Shown in pieces: positions 8,530 through 17,333 of a DNA stretch of 64,000 nt. The first letter of the stretch is position 1. Every line of letters starts with the position of its first letter. The stretch comes from Paenibacillus tarimensis (GTDB lineage: Bacteria; Bacillota; Bacilli; Paenibacillales; Paenibacillaceae), in the NCBI RefSeq assembly GCF_021532315.1, contig NZ_JAKGAO010000009.1, positions 186,001-250,000 on the forward strand, in the 5' to 3' direction. Under the pieces are notes generated by a model. The model was given only the letters and a program-made list of their open reading frames with translations. It was not told the DNA's origin and searched no databases. A program made the translations under genes and the position numbers.

Positions 8530-9414
8530 TCAGCCAGCTGCACCCCATGAAGATGGAAGCCGGATGATAAAAGAAATCCGCTGCTCAGGCTGCTGGCATA
8601 CTTCCAGTCGTCCGCCGTACTGATGGACAAGCTTCTGGACAATAGGGAGTCCAAGACCTGAATGGTTGTCGGTTTTGGTACTGAAGCCAGGTGTAAACAT
8701 CCGCTGCTTCTCTTCCTCAGTTAAAGAACGGGAGGTATTAGTGACAGTAATCAACAGCTCTTTCTCCCTGCTGCCTGCGCGTTTGTCTAGATCAACATAT
8801 ACACGAACAAACCGCTGTACAGCCGGCAGCTTGATAACCTCATCAAACGCATTGTTCAGAAGGTTGCCGATAATCCGCACCAGATCACTATTTTTACCCG
8901 GAAATATAGTCTCGACTTCAGGAATGATTTGATATTCATAGTGAATTTTGTGGTCAATTGCTGTAGAAATTCTTGCATGCAGGAACGTCTCCAAGGCAGA
9001 AGCAGGGATAGCGTGTTCGCCGGGGCTAAACAGATGGATTTCCTGTGCTGTCCTTTTCATGTACCGCTGGAGCTCCTGCAGGTCGTTATTTTTCAAAAGA
9101 GTATACATATGCTGAACATGGCCGATAAAATCGTGCCGCTGGCCTCGAAGGCTGCTGAATACCTGCATAAGATCATTAATGAACGCCCTCCCGGCTGCTT
9201 CGGCTGCTTCGTTACGGATCCGCACCATCACTTTTACGGTACAGAATGTTACAACTGCGATGATAGTCAGTCCGATACAAAATGCAATTTTTAGCAGGGA
9301 TTCGCTGTACGAGCTGTACCGGGCTAGAATAAAGAGTACGAGAATTTTTAATTGTATCGCAAGAAGTAGTAGTATATAGATAACGGGTGTTTGTCTGCGG
9401 GCTTGTTTTTTCAT
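8530..9414 (-). CDS. Spo0B/AgrC-like sensor histidine kinase
   Basis: The 294-residue protein begins with two membrane helices (about residues 11-31 and 42-64) and a short linker. A Spo0B-type dimerisation hairpin follows with GQRHDFIGHV (His94 the likely phospho-acceptor). The HATPase_c domain is intact: N-box IIGNLLNNAFDEV, then PGFSTKTDNHSGLGLPIV with the Gly-rich lid. GGAGT precedes the ATG. It lacks an extracellular ligand domain of any size. The degenerate paralogue follows directly, and a terminator closes the pair. No response regulator gene is in the window, so the partner is elsewhere. Family assignment is firm; the signal is unknown. Confidence 0.85.
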   Translation of the reverse strand: MKKQARRQTPVIYILLLLAIQLKILVLFILARYSSYSESLLKIAFCIGLTIIAVVTFCTVKVMVRIRNEAAEAAGRAFINDLMQVFSSLRGQRHDFIGHVQHMYTLLKNNDLQELQRYMKRTAQEIHLFSPGEHAIPASALETFLHARISTAIDHKIHYEYQIIPEVETIFPGKNSDLVRIIGNLLNNAFDEVIKLPAVQRFVRVYVDLDKRAGSREKELLITVTNTSRSLTEEEKQRMFTPGFSTKTDNHSGLGLPIVQKLVHQYGGRLEVCQQPEQRISFIIRLPSSWGAAG

Positions 9415-9616
9415 AGCACTGCACTCCTTTTGCCCGTGGGATGCTCTATTACATCTTTAAAGCATTCGCAGGACCGGAGAACCAATTTCCAGATAAGTAT
9501 AATAATGTCGAATGTCAGGGCCCGGCTATATTATACTTTACTTTCTTTTCGCTTAAATGAAAATATTTTTTTGTAAGAATAGAAGGGCAAGTGAAAGCTA
9601 CAGGAGGGGTTGACCG

Positions 9617-10963
9617 TTGTCTCCATTGGATCCGCGCGGGGACGCGCTTACGAAGCATGAAATGATACTAAATCATATTAAGGAGCTGGATATAGGCACC
9701 CGCATTTCCGTCAGAGGTATTGCCAAAGCGCTCAATGTGAGCGAGGGAACGGCATACCGGGCCGTAAAGGAGGCGGAAAACATTGGCTATGTCAGCACTA
9801 AGGAACGGATCGGCACGGTCAGAATTGATAAGAAACAGCGGGGAAGGATGGACCGGCTGACCTTCGGGGATGTGGCGGACATTGTGGAGGGGCATGTGCT
9901 GGGGGGGGTACTTGGCCTTGGCAAGTCCCTGCATAAATTCGTAATCGGCGCGATGGAGCTTGATGATATGATGACATACATCGACACAGGTAGCCTTCTG
10001 ATTGTCGGGAACAGGGAGAATGCACACCGCAAAGCGCTAGATGAGCAGGCAGGCGTTCTTATAACGGGCGGATTTGACACGAGCAACGATATCAAGCGTT
10101 TGGCCGATGAGAAGGGGCTTCCGATCATATCCTCAAGACATGACACTTTTACGGTTGCCTCGATGATTAACCGGGCGATGTATGATCGCCTGATTAAACG
10201 GAAAATCATGCTGCTAGAAGATATCGTGACCTTTGGCAACATTACCGGCGTGTTGAGGCTTGGACAAACTGTGTCTGATTTTCAGCACATGCTGCAGAGA
10301 ACCGGTCATACCCGTTACCCCGTAGTGGATGAATGGAACAGGGTTATCGGCATGATCACGGCCAAGGATGTGGCCGGCTCGGAGCCTGGGCAGACGGTGG
10401 ACCGGCTGATGACGCGCAGCCCGATCACCGCGCACCCAACTATCCCAGTTGTGTCGGCAGCACATCGGATGATGAATGAAGGAATCGACCTGCTGCCGAT
10501 AGTGGATAAGCACCGCAAGCTGCTTGCCGTCGTATCCAGGGCGGAGGTAACGCGGGCGCTGCAGTTCGCAGGCAAGCAGAAGCAGACCGGCGAGACGTTT
10601 GACGACCTGATCTGGAGCGGCTTTCAGGAGGTAAAGGAAAGTGACGATACGCTTGCCATCTACAAGGGCAGAATTACCCCGCAGATGTCCGGTCCGCTTG
10701 GAACCGCCTCGGAAGGCGTGCTGGCAACGCTGCTGACGCAGGCTTCCAGGTCGCTGATCCGCGAGCTGGGCAGGCGCGACCATGTGGTGGAAAGCATGAC
10801 CTCCTATTATGTCCGCCCGGTTCAGATTGACTCCGAGGTTACCATCAGACCAAGCGTGCTTGAGCTCAGCCGAAAATCGGCCAAGGTAGAGATGGAGCTT
10901 CACGATGAGCACGGTATAGTGGTGAAGGGAATGCTCTCCGCCCAGATGATTGAGACGTCCTGA
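9617..10963 (+). CDS. ytoI: YtoI: HTH, DRTGG, CBS and hotdog domain regulator
   Basis: A TTG start at 9617 sits 7 bases after AGGAGGGG. The 448-residue protein has the YtoI architecture: a winged-helix DNA-binding segment (about residues 12-70, ISVRGIAKALNVSEGTAYRAVK), a DRTGG domain (about 80-190), two CBS motifs (about 195-315) and a C-terminal hotdog thioesterase-like domain (about 325-445). CBS and DRTGG domains usually sense nucleotides, so a ligand-responsive regulator is likely, but neither ligand nor targets are known. It is followed by a strong bidirectional terminator shared with the convergent ytpI, the same partner as in Bacillus. Confidence 0.88.
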   Translation: MSPLDPRGDALTKHEMILNHIKELDIGTRISVRGIAKALNVSEGTAYRAVKEAENIGYVSTKERIGTVRIDKKQRGRMDRLTFGDVADIVEGHVLGGVLGLGKSLHKFVIGAMELDDMMTYIDTGSLLIVGNRENAHRKALDEQAGVLITGGFDTSNDIKRLADEKGLPIISSRHDTFTVASMINRAMYDRLIKRKIMLLEDIVTFGNITGVLRLGQTVSDFQHMLQRTGHTRYPVVDEWNRVIGMITAKDVAGSEPGQTVDRLMTRSPITAHPTIPVVSAAHRMMNEGIDLLPIVDKHRKLLAVVSRAEVTRALQFAGKQKQTGETFDDLIWSGFQEVKESDDTLAIYKGRITPQMSGPLGTASEGVLATLLTQASRSLIRELGRRDHVVESMTSYYVRPVQIDSEVTIRPSVLELSRKSAKVEMELHDEHGIVVKGMLSAQMIETS

Positions 10964-10980
10964 GATTTAGATAATAGAAA

Positions 10981-11014
10981 GCAAATAAACCATCCGGCCG
11001 GATGGTTTATTTGC
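10981..11014. terminator. 34-base perfect palindromic bidirectional terminator
   Basis: Two 17-base arms are exact inverted complements with no loop bases between them. The palindrome lies between the convergent ytoI and ytpI genes and includes the last codons and stop of ytpI. A/T-rich arm ends supply U-runs in both directions. Confidence 0.85.
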
Positions 11015-11291
11015 TGAATATGCTGTGGTTCCGAATGCCGGCAAACAGGTTAAACAAGCCGAGCAGAAGAAAAACCGAACCGATTACGACCCGCACGGTG
11101 TCGCCCGTGAACATTAGAATCTGTATGATGGCCATAAGGATTAACATAATGCCCATATAGATGTTCATCTTGGCGGTGTGCAGTGCCCGTGTCTTATGCT
11201 CGCTGCTCCTGCGGGCTTTGAAGCTGTTGTATACGGAGAGTATCAACGCCATAATAATGCCTGCAATTACAATCCATTGTATGATTTCCAT
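11007..11291 (-). CDS. ytpI: YtpI-like small membrane protein
   Basis: The 94-residue product has three hydrophobic helices: about residues 5-21, 44-62 and 68-88. A short basic stretch (KARRSSEHKTR) lies between the first and second. Length and position next to ytoI agree with Bacillus YtpI, a membrane protein of unknown function. AAGGAG is 11-12 bases before the ATG, a rather long spacing. The 3' end forms part of the palindromic terminator shared with ytoI. Confidence 0.8.
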   Translation of the reverse strand: MEIIQWIVIAGIIMALILSVYNSFKARRSSEHKTRALHTAKMNIYMGIMLILMAIIQILMFTGDTVRVVIGSVFLLLGLFNLFAGIRNHSIFSK

Positions 11292-11400
11292 GTCAGCTCA
11301 AGCGCTCCTTCGGTTCCCTGTATGGATCTCATTGTACCAGAAACAGGTGACCGGCTCCAGCATAGTCGGTTAGTGGCTGGTGCCAAGAGGGCTGCTGTTC

Positions 11401-11907
11401 TCACCCGGGAGCCCGCGGCTCGGCGGTAACCCAGACCGTAAGCGTGTTGTCGACAACAAGGGCTGTCTTAATCTCGACCGTGTAATCCGTCCCCAGTACA
11501 GTATATACCTTCCGGTCCAGCAGCAGCCTCGCAAACCGGGAATCCGAATCAATCTCATAGATGCTGCGGCCTTCGAATACGGATAGATCCTCTTTTATAG
11601 TCTTCCGGAGGGCCGCTTCGGTCGCAGCGTCTAGAGAACCTTGCTCGGACTGCTCGGTTCTCCTTCTCTCGACATGAGTGTGAACGGTTTTGATGACACT
11701 GTTTTGGTTTTTGTAGCGGTTGAGCTTGCGGATTTCCTGCTCATACTGCTCCAGCTTTACCTCGAGGTCACCGTTTTGGGTAACGAGTGCTTCAAACTTG
11801 GCCACGAGTAAACCGTTATAGACAGCAGCGCCCACGATCATGCCCAGTATGAAGAGACCTGCGGAGGAGCTGAAGCGCCGGAAACGTGCAAAAGGCGGAA
11901 CTCTCAT
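11401..11907 (-). CDS. ytrI: sporulation membrane protein YtrI
   Basis: This 168-residue protein has one N-terminal membrane helix (about residues 14-34). A coiled-coil stretch follows (about 38-70, rich in Glu, Lys, Leu and Gln), then a mixed alpha/beta C-terminal domain. Length, topology and order match Bacillus YtrI, which with YtrH is needed for efficient sporulation and acts in the mother cell. It starts four bases after the ytrH stop codon, so the two are translationally linked in one operon, presumably read from the SigE-like promoter before ytrH. Confidence 0.85.
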   Translation of the reverse strand: MRVPPFARFRRFSSSAGLFILGMIVGAAVYNGLLVAKFEALVTQNGDLEVKLEQYEQEIRKLNRYKNQNSVIKTVHTHVERRRTEQSEQGSLDAATEAALRKTIKEDLSVFEGRSIYEIDSDSRFARLLLDRKVYTVLGTDYTVEIKTALVVDNTLTVWVTAEPRAPG

Positions 11908-11910
11908 AAG

Positions 11911-12258
11911 CTACAGTGACTCCCTGCATATCCAGCGGATCAGCTCGGTACCCATATGGGCACCGAGGAAAGCAAAGCCAATAAACATAATCTGCTGTGC
12001 AACGGGCGACAGGTGTCCCTCTTGCATGTTATATTCGATTACCCGTACGGGGTCGATCGTGCCGCCTATGGCAACAACGATCGCCCAAATCTTCAGTCTC
12101 ATGGCCGTATCGTACATGGCCGTGGCGGCAGATCCGGATACCAGCACTGACCCGACGGCTGCCATCAGGGAGCCGCCAATAATAACGCCGAAGGCAATAC
12201 AGAAATCCATTGCTGCTTTGGCTAGCACAAGATTCAATTTTTGCACCTCGTTTCCCAT
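11911..12258 (-). CDS. ytrH: sporulation membrane protein YtrH
   Basis: The ATG at 12258 follows GGAG at about 7 bases; upstream in-frame codons would run into dnaE on the other strand. The 115-residue protein has three hydrophobic helices, one of them containing AFGVIIGGSLMAAVGSVLV. Length and sequence style fit Bacillus YtrH (113 residues), a mother-cell sporulation membrane protein that works with YtrI. It is divergent from dnaE, as in Bacillus. A SigE-type promoter candidate lies 60-90 bases upstream. Confidence 0.88.
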   Translation of the reverse strand: MGNEVQKLNLVLAKAAMDFCIAFGVIIGGSLMAAVGSVLVSGSAATAMYDTAMRLKIWAIVVAIGGTIDPVRVIEYNMQEGHLSPVAQQIMFIGFAFLGAHMGTELIRWICRESL

Positions 12259-12319
12259 CCTTCTCTCCGGCTTCCGAAGTTCTCGGTTTCCCGGTTTGTG
12301 TACATGCCCCGCTGCTATC

Positions 12320-12349
12320 ATTCTATGGGCTTTACGGGAAGGATTATGA
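12320..12349 (-). promoter_or_regulatory. candidate SigE promoter for ytrH-ytrI
   Basis: On the minus strand TCATAAT (12343-12349) fits the SigE -35 pattern. After 15 bases comes CATAGAAT (12320-12327), one base off the SigE -10 pattern CATACAAT. The ytrHI operon is a known SigE target in Bacillus, and the predicted leader is about 55 bases. Confidence 0.55.
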
Positions 12350-12394
12350 TAAAATAATAGGAAAAGATACGGATTGAAGAAGAGAGGTGCGGCG

Positions 12395-15300
12395 ATGATT
12401 CCCAAACATGATTTTGTGCATCTCCACGTGCACTGCGAATACAGCCTGCTCGATGGCGCCGCCCGAATTCGGGATTTAACCGCCAGAGCGGCGGAGCTTG
12501 GCATGAAAGCACTCGCATTAACGGATCATGGTGTCATGTATGGCGCCATTCCTTTTTATATGGCCTGCAAACGGCATGAAATCAAGCCGATCATCGGCTG
12601 TGAAGTGTATTTGACAACAGGCTCCCGGCATGACAAGGGGACGAGGAAGGACAACCCGATTTACCACTTGATTCTGCTGGCCAAGAACAGAACGGGTTAT
12701 CAAAACCTGATGAGGCTGACGTCAATTGCTCATCTGGAGGGCTTCCATTATAAGCCGAGAATTGACTTGGAATCGCTTGCGGCTTACTCGGAAGGGCTGA
12801 TCTGCCTCAGCTCCTGTATGAATGGCGATATTCCGCAGCACTTGCTTCATGACCGGTACGATGAAGCGAAGCGGGCAGCCCTGCGTTACAGGGACATGTT
12901 TGGCGATGATTTTTACCTAGAGCTTCAGGACCATGGCATACTTGACCAGAAGAAGGTTGCGGAAGGGATTATTCGTCTGGCTGAGGAGACTGGGATTCAG
13001 CTGGTCGCAACCAATGATGTGCATTATATCAAGCAGGAGGACGCGGCGGTTCAGGATGTGCTGATTTGCATCGGAACAGGCAAATCGGTGGAGGACGAAG
13101 ACCGCATGCGCATTATGACCGACCAGCTGTACCTGAAGAGCGGGGATGAGATGGCGCGGCTGTTCCGCCATGTGCCAGAAGCTATAGCTAATACGGTACG
13201 GATTGCCGAGAAGTGCGAGCTGGATCTGACTTTTGGGCGGGCTTTGCTACCGTCATTTGGACCGATACCGGAGGGGATGGATTCGGCTGGCTATCTGCGG
13301 GCGCTCTGTCGTGACGGGCTGGAGGCACGTTATGGCGCATTACCCGGCTGGGAACCGGGTGGGGGCTTGAGGGCGGAAGCGGAGCAGAGGCTCGACTATG
13401 AGCTGTCTGTCATTGAGAATATGGGCTTTAGCGATTATTTTCTGATAGTGTGGGACTTCATCCGTTTTGCGCATGAGCGCGGTATCCGGACAGGTCCGGG
13501 CCGGGGTTCTTCGGCAGGCAGCCTGGTGGCTTACTCGCTCTTCATTACCGATGTCGATCCGCTTAAATACAAGCTGCTCTTTGAACGGTTTCTGAACCCC
13601 GAGCGGATCACAATGCCGGATATTGATATCGATTTTAATGATGAGCGGCGTGACGAGGTTATTGCCTATGTAGCAGCCAAATACGGAGAGGCACATGTGG
13701 CGCAGATTATTACATTCGGTACGATGGCGGCCAAAGCGGCCGTCCGTGACGTTGGACGCGCGCTGGCCGTCCCTTATACCGAAGTGGACCGGGCGGCTAA
13801 GCTGATTCCCCATCAGCTGGGCATGACGCTGGAAGCGGCTCTTCAGGCCAGCCCAGAGCTGCGCGAGGCTTGTGCGCGCAGCCCGAAGACTGATGAGCTG
13901 ATCCGCACCGCCATCAAGGTGGAAGGCATGCCCCGGCATGCTTCGACGCATGCGGCAGGCGTTGTGATCTCGAAGGAGCCACTTACTAATCATGTACCGC
14001 TGCAAAGCGGCGGAGAGGGCGTTGCGCTGACCCAGTATTCGATGGAATATCTGGAGGCTGTAGGCCTGCTGAAGATGGACTTCCTGGGGCTTCGCACCTT
14101 GTCCATCCTGGAGCGTACGCTGGCCTGGGTAAAGCAGCTGTACCACAGGGATGTAGATTTCCGCGCGGTGCCGGATAACGATCCTGCGACTTATGAGCTG
14201 CTGGGACGCGGGGAGACAACCGGCATATTCCAGCTGGAGTCAGCGGGGATGCGGCGGGTGCTGCGTGATTTGAAGCCGACCTCGTTTGAAGATATCGTAT
14301 CCGTTCTGGCCTTGTACCGTCCGGGTCCGATGGAATTCATACCAAACTATATTGCTGCTAAGCATGGACGAGAGGAAGTGGTCTATCCCCACCCGTCACT
14401 CGAACCGGTGCTGGGTGATACCTACGGCATTATTGTCTATCAGGAGCAGATTATGCAGATTGCTTCAAGGATGGCAGGATTTACTCTTGGCGAAGCGGAT
14501 CTGCTGCGCCGCGCCGTCTCGAAGAAGAAGCGTGAGGTTCTCGATGAAGAACGTGCGCATTTTGTAGGGGGCAGCGTCAAGCAGGGCTTTACCGAGGAAG
14601 AAGCCAACCGGGTCTATGACATGATTGTCCGGTTTGCGGATTACGGCTTCCCCAGAGCTCATGCGGCTGCTTATGGGGTGCTGGCCTTTCAGACGGCATG
14701 GCTAAAGACCCATTATCCGATCCCGTTTATGGCCTCCATGCTGGCATCTGTAACCGGCAATCAGAGGAAAACGGCTGAATATGTCGATGAATGCCGCCGG
14801 ATGGGGATCGAGGTTCTGCCGCCGGATGTCAATGAGAGCGGCGTTTCCTTCACGCCGGTGGAGGGGGCTGTCCGCTTCGGTCTCGCTGCGATCAAGAATG
14901 TCGGCTCGCAGGCCATTGAAGCCCTCCGCATGGCAAGAGCGGACAAGCCGTTCGAGAGCATGCTGGATCTGTGCCGCAGGGTGGATCTGCGGGTGGTTAA
15001 CAAGCGGGTGCTGGAATCGCTCATCCAGGCGGGGGCCTGCGAGCAGCTTGAAGGGCACAGGGCTCAGCAGCTCGCAGTGCTTGATGAGACGATCGAAACG
15101 GCAGTGAAATGGCGCAAGGAGCGGGAAGAGCTGCAGATCGAGCTGTTCGGCTTCGATGAGGTGCAGAATTGGGATGTGGAGCTGCCAGATGTGCAGCCGT
15201 TCACTCAGGGGCAGAAGCTGGAGCTTGAACGTGAGCTGCTTGGCCTATACCTGTCAGGCCATCCGCTTGATGAGCGGGAGCAGGAGCTTGAGGAGCTGGA

Positions 15301-16111
15301 TTTGGAACGGCTCAGCAATCTCGCTGAAGCGGCCGATGAGTCACCCGCAGTGACAGCGGCTATGGTGGTATCTATAAAGCCGTTTACCAGCCGTAAAGGG
15401 CAGGCTATGGGGTTCATCGAGCTGGAGGATCGTATCCTGCGTGTTGAAGGAGTCGTCTTCCCGAACACATGGAAGAAGGCGAAGGATGTACTAGAGAAGG
15501 GACGGCTGGTGCTTGTCCAGGGAATCGTCCAGCAGCAGGAGGACGATTTCAAGCTAATCGTGGACGAAGCCGTCCCGCTGGAGGTGCCGAACCTTGCGGA
15601 GCAGGTTCGGCGCCTTCAGCGGCAGGCGCGCGCGCGTGCCATGCGCGCGCGGCCGCAGGGCGGCCCGGCCGCGGGCAATGCCGCGGCGGCCGGGGCCGCC
15701 TTGCCGCCTGCGGCAGCAAGCGCGCGCCCGCAGGGCCGCGCTGCTGCGCCGCAGGCGGCGGGCACGGGGCCGGCGAAGCGCCCGGCCCCGGAGGAGCGGG
15801 CCGGCGCGCAGCGGCCCGCTCAGGCGGCGCAGGCACGCGGGGCGGAGCCCGCTGCCGCGCCGCGCCGCCCAGCCGCAGGCCGTGCGCAGCGGCTGTACAT
15901 CAAGATCACAGCGGACCGCGAGCAGCCGGCGCTGCTGGCGCAGCTGAAGCAGCTGCTCGCTTCCCATTCGGGTCCGCTGGACACCGTTCTGTTCTACGAG
16001 CGCGAACAGAAGACTATGGTGCTCTCGGAGAAGAGCCGGGTCAAGCCGTCTCCATCGCTGATAACCGAAATCGACAAGCTGCTCGGCAAGGGCTCGGCAG
16101 TCGTCAAATAA
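12395..16111 (+). CDS. dnaE: DNA polymerase III alpha subunit DnaE
   Basis: The ATG at 12395 follows AGAGAGGTG; the in-frame TTG at 12374 has no such site. The 1238-residue enzyme carries an N-terminal PHP domain (HLHVHCEYS, residues 9-17). The palm motif [10 protein letters not shown] and the catalytic PDIDIDF (408-414) follow, with the fingers, the helix-hairpin-helix region and an OB fold (about 988-1068). It is longer than the usual 1100-1170 residues because residues about 1070-1166 form an Ala/Pro/Arg/Gln-rich low-complexity insert encoded by very GC-rich DNA. A normal-looking C-terminal domain ([12 protein letters not shown] onward) follows. DnaE extends RNA primers at the fork alongside PolC in Firmicutes. 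Confidence 0.95.
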   Translation: MIPKHDFVHLHVHCEYSLLDGAARIRDLTARAAELGMKALALTDHGVMYGAIPFYMACKRHEIKPIIGCEVYLTTGSRHDKGTRKDNPIYHLILLAKNRTGYQNLMRLTSIAHLEGFHYKPRIDLESLAAYSEGLICLSSCMNGDIPQHLLHDRYDEAKRAALRYRDMFGDDFYLELQDHGILDQKKVAEGIIRLAEETGIQLVATNDVHYIKQEDAAVQDVLICIGTGKSVEDEDRMRIMTDQLYLKSGDEMARLFRHVPEAIANTVRIAEKCELDLTFGRALLPSFGPIPEGMDSAGYLRALCRDGLEARYGALPGWEPGGGLRAEAEQRLDYELSVIENMGFSDYFLIVWDFIRFAHERGIRTGPGRGSSAGSLVAYSLFITDVDPLKYKLLFERFLNPERITMPDIDIDFNDERRDEVIAYVAAKYGEAHVAQIITFGTMAAKAAVRDVGRALAVPYTEVDRAAKLIPHQLGMTLEAALQASPELREACARSPKTDELIRTAIKVEGMPRHASTHAAGVVISKEPLTNHVPLQSGGEGVALTQYSMEYLEAVGLLKMDFLGLRTLSILERTLAWVKQLYHRDVDFRAVPDNDPATYELLGRGETTGIFQLESAGMRRVLRDLKPTSFEDIVSVLALYRPGPMEFIPNYIAAKHGREEVVYPHPSLEPVLGDTYGIIVYQEQIMQIASRMAGFTLGEADLLRRAVSKKKREVLDEERAHFVGGSVKQGFTEEEANRVYDMIVRFADYGFPRAHAAAYGVLAFQTAWLKTHYPIPFMASMLASVTGNQRKTAEYVDECRRMGIEVLPPDVNESGVSFTPVEGAVRFGLAAIKNVGSQAIEALRMARADKPFESMLDLCRRVDLRVVNKRVLESLIQAGACEQLEGHRAQQLAVLDETIETAVKWRKEREELQIELFGFDEVQNWDVELPDVQPFTQGQKLELERELLGLYLSGHPLDEREQELEELDLERLSNLAEAADESPAVTAAMVVSIKPFTSRKGQAMGFIELEDRILRVEGVVFPNTWKKAKDVLEKGRLVLVQGIVQQQEDDFKLIVDEAVPLEVPNLAEQVRRLQRQARARAMRARPQGGPAAGNAAAAGAALPPAAASARPQGRAAAPQAAGTGPAKRPAPEERAGAQRPAQAAQARGAEPAAAPRRPAAGRAQRLYIKITADREQPALLAQLKQLLASHSGPLDTVLFYEREQKTMVLSEKSRVKPSPSLITEIDKLLGKGSAVVK

Positions 16112-16116
16112 CCGGA

Positions 16117-16165
16117 GGCATCCGGATTCGCGCAGCAGGCGCTAATCCCGGATGTCTTCTTTTTT
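16117..16165 (+). terminator. terminator after dnaE
   Basis: GCATCCGGATT (16118-16128) pairs with AATCCCGGATGTC (16144-16156) and is followed by TTCTTTTTT just downstream of the dnaE stop. Confidence 0.75.
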
Positions 16166-16301
16166 GGCACACGATTTAACGAAAAACTGACACATCGGGC
16201 CGGGATTGCGCATATACGTAGAAGTACACAGGACAAAGCCTGTAACCATGCGGCTCCACCGACAGATCGGGTGGGGGCGCCCGTAGACAGGAGGTATGCG
16301 G

Positions 16302-16805
16302 TTGACTGGCGCTATAGAAGAATGGCTGGAGCGAAGGGGTGTACGCATCGAAGAGGTGGCGGAGATCGTGCACAGCCTGCAGAGGCCTTATAATGACAAG
16401 CTGACACTGGAAGACTGCCTGGAGAGTGTCCGTGCTGTGCTGGGCAAGCGTGAGGTGCAGTATGTGCTGTTCACGGGTATGGCGCTTGATGAGCTCGCGG
16501 AACGGAAGCTGCTTCCCGAGCCGCTGCAGGCGATCATGGAATCGGATGAGTCCTTGTATGGCGTGGATGAGACAGTGGCTTTGGGCATTGTTCATGTTTA
16601 TGGCATGATTGGATTGACGAGCTTCGGTTATTTGGATAAAGTTAAGCCGGGTATCATTGACAGGCTTAACCGGGATACAGAGCATATTCATGTCTTTCTG
16701 GATGACCTGGTAGCAGGGCTTGCCGCAGCCGCCTCGGCACGGATTGCCCATCAGGACCCGGCAGCGAAGGATTACGGCCTGCCGCGCTGGGCAGATCCCG
16801 AATAA
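16302..16805 (+). CDS. phosphatidylglycerophosphatase A family protein (YutG-like), copy 1
   Basis: AGGAGG ends 7 bases before the TTG at 16302, whereas the in-frame ATG at 16296 is only one base from it, so TTG is the better start (167 residues). The protein matches the PgpA/YutG family: a helical domain with KREVQYVLFTGMALDELAE, then ESLYGVDETVALGIVHVYG and FLDDLVAGLAAAA. In this family the conserved acidic residues near the end are thought to bind metal. PgpA dephosphorylates phosphatidylglycerophosphate to phosphatidylglycerol. A longer paralogue lies at 40469-41008. Without the transmembrane helices of proteobacterial PgpA, the exact substrate is uncertain. Confidence 0.75.
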   Translation: MTGAIEEWLERRGVRIEEVAEIVHSLQRPYNDKLTLEDCLESVRAVLGKREVQYVLFTGMALDELAERKLLPEPLQAIMESDESLYGVDETVALGIVHVYGMIGLTSFGYLDKVKPGIIDRLNRDTEHIHVFLDDLVAGLAAAASARIAHQDPAAKDYGLPRWADPE

Positions 16806-16823
16806 CCGGTATGAAGGTTTAGC

Positions 16824-16922
16824 ATGTCCGCAGCTATGAAATATTTTAATCTGTTTTTCCCCATGGAGCAGTTCTCGGAAAAAGCCGCCCGGGCCAAGCC
16901 TTTTAGCGAGTATTATGCTTGA
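16824..16922 (+). CDS. possible 32-codon small ORF
   Basis: An ATG at 16824 is preceded by GAAGGT at about 7 bases. The frame encodes 32 residues (starting MSAAMKYFNLFFPMEQ) and stops with TGA at 16920-16922. It lies between the PgpA-like gene and the small gene before accD. I do not recognise it; it may be chance or a remnant. Confidence 0.25.
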   Translation: MSAAMKYFNLFFPMEQFSEKAARAKPFSEYYA

Positions 16923-17030
16923 TTTACAGGCATTCGCGGCCGCCCGGTTTGTTGCGGCCCAAAGCGGTCTTATGATATCATTATGGCAATAAACGGCCTC
17001 ATTCCGAGTATTTTAGGGGGTACCATTTTA

Positions 17031-17219
17031 ATGTGGACGGTAATCTATATCGCTCCTACTGCCAAGATTTCGGAGAGGATCAGGACGCGATTGACTGAAG
17101 AAGGCTTTATGGTGAAGGTCCGTCCCGTCAATCTTTCCAAGCATCAATTTGAGATATTGGTTCCATCCGGGGAATTGGAAGAGGTTCAGGAAGTGCTTAA
17201 TTCCATTCTCCATTCATGA
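17031..17219 (+). CDS. 62-residue conserved-looking protein upstream of accD
   Basis: AGGGGGT precedes the ATG at 17031. The earlier in-frame start at 16983 has no ribosome binding site. The product is 62 residues with an alternating beta/alpha pattern: a strand (WTVIYIAPT), a helix (AKISERIRTRLTEEGF), two strands (MVKVRPVN, FEILVPSGE) and a helix (ELEEVQEVLNSIL). This resembles a small ferredoxin-like alpha/beta domain of the kind seen in DUF2007-type proteins, but I cannot name the family with confidence. It lies 115 bases before accD on the same strand and may share regulation with fatty-acid synthesis genes. Confidence 0.6.
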   Translation: MWTVIYIAPTAKISERIRTRLTEEGFMVKVRPVNLSKHQFEILVPSGELEEVQEVLNSILHS

Positions 17220-17333
17220 CGGCTCATCCCCGGAAGTGCCGACACCGGCCCGGAACGACAAGCATAGCCTCGCTGGAAGGCGCGCCGGCCGAGATGTGTG
17301 TCACTAAACTATTGCGCCTTGTGAGGTGTCCCG

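Noticed and set aside
15469-16179. Several overlapping ORFs in the GC-rich end of dnaE
   Set aside because: High G+C removes stop codons from all frames; products are Arg/Ala/Pro strings with no motif, and dnaE is continuous in its own frame.
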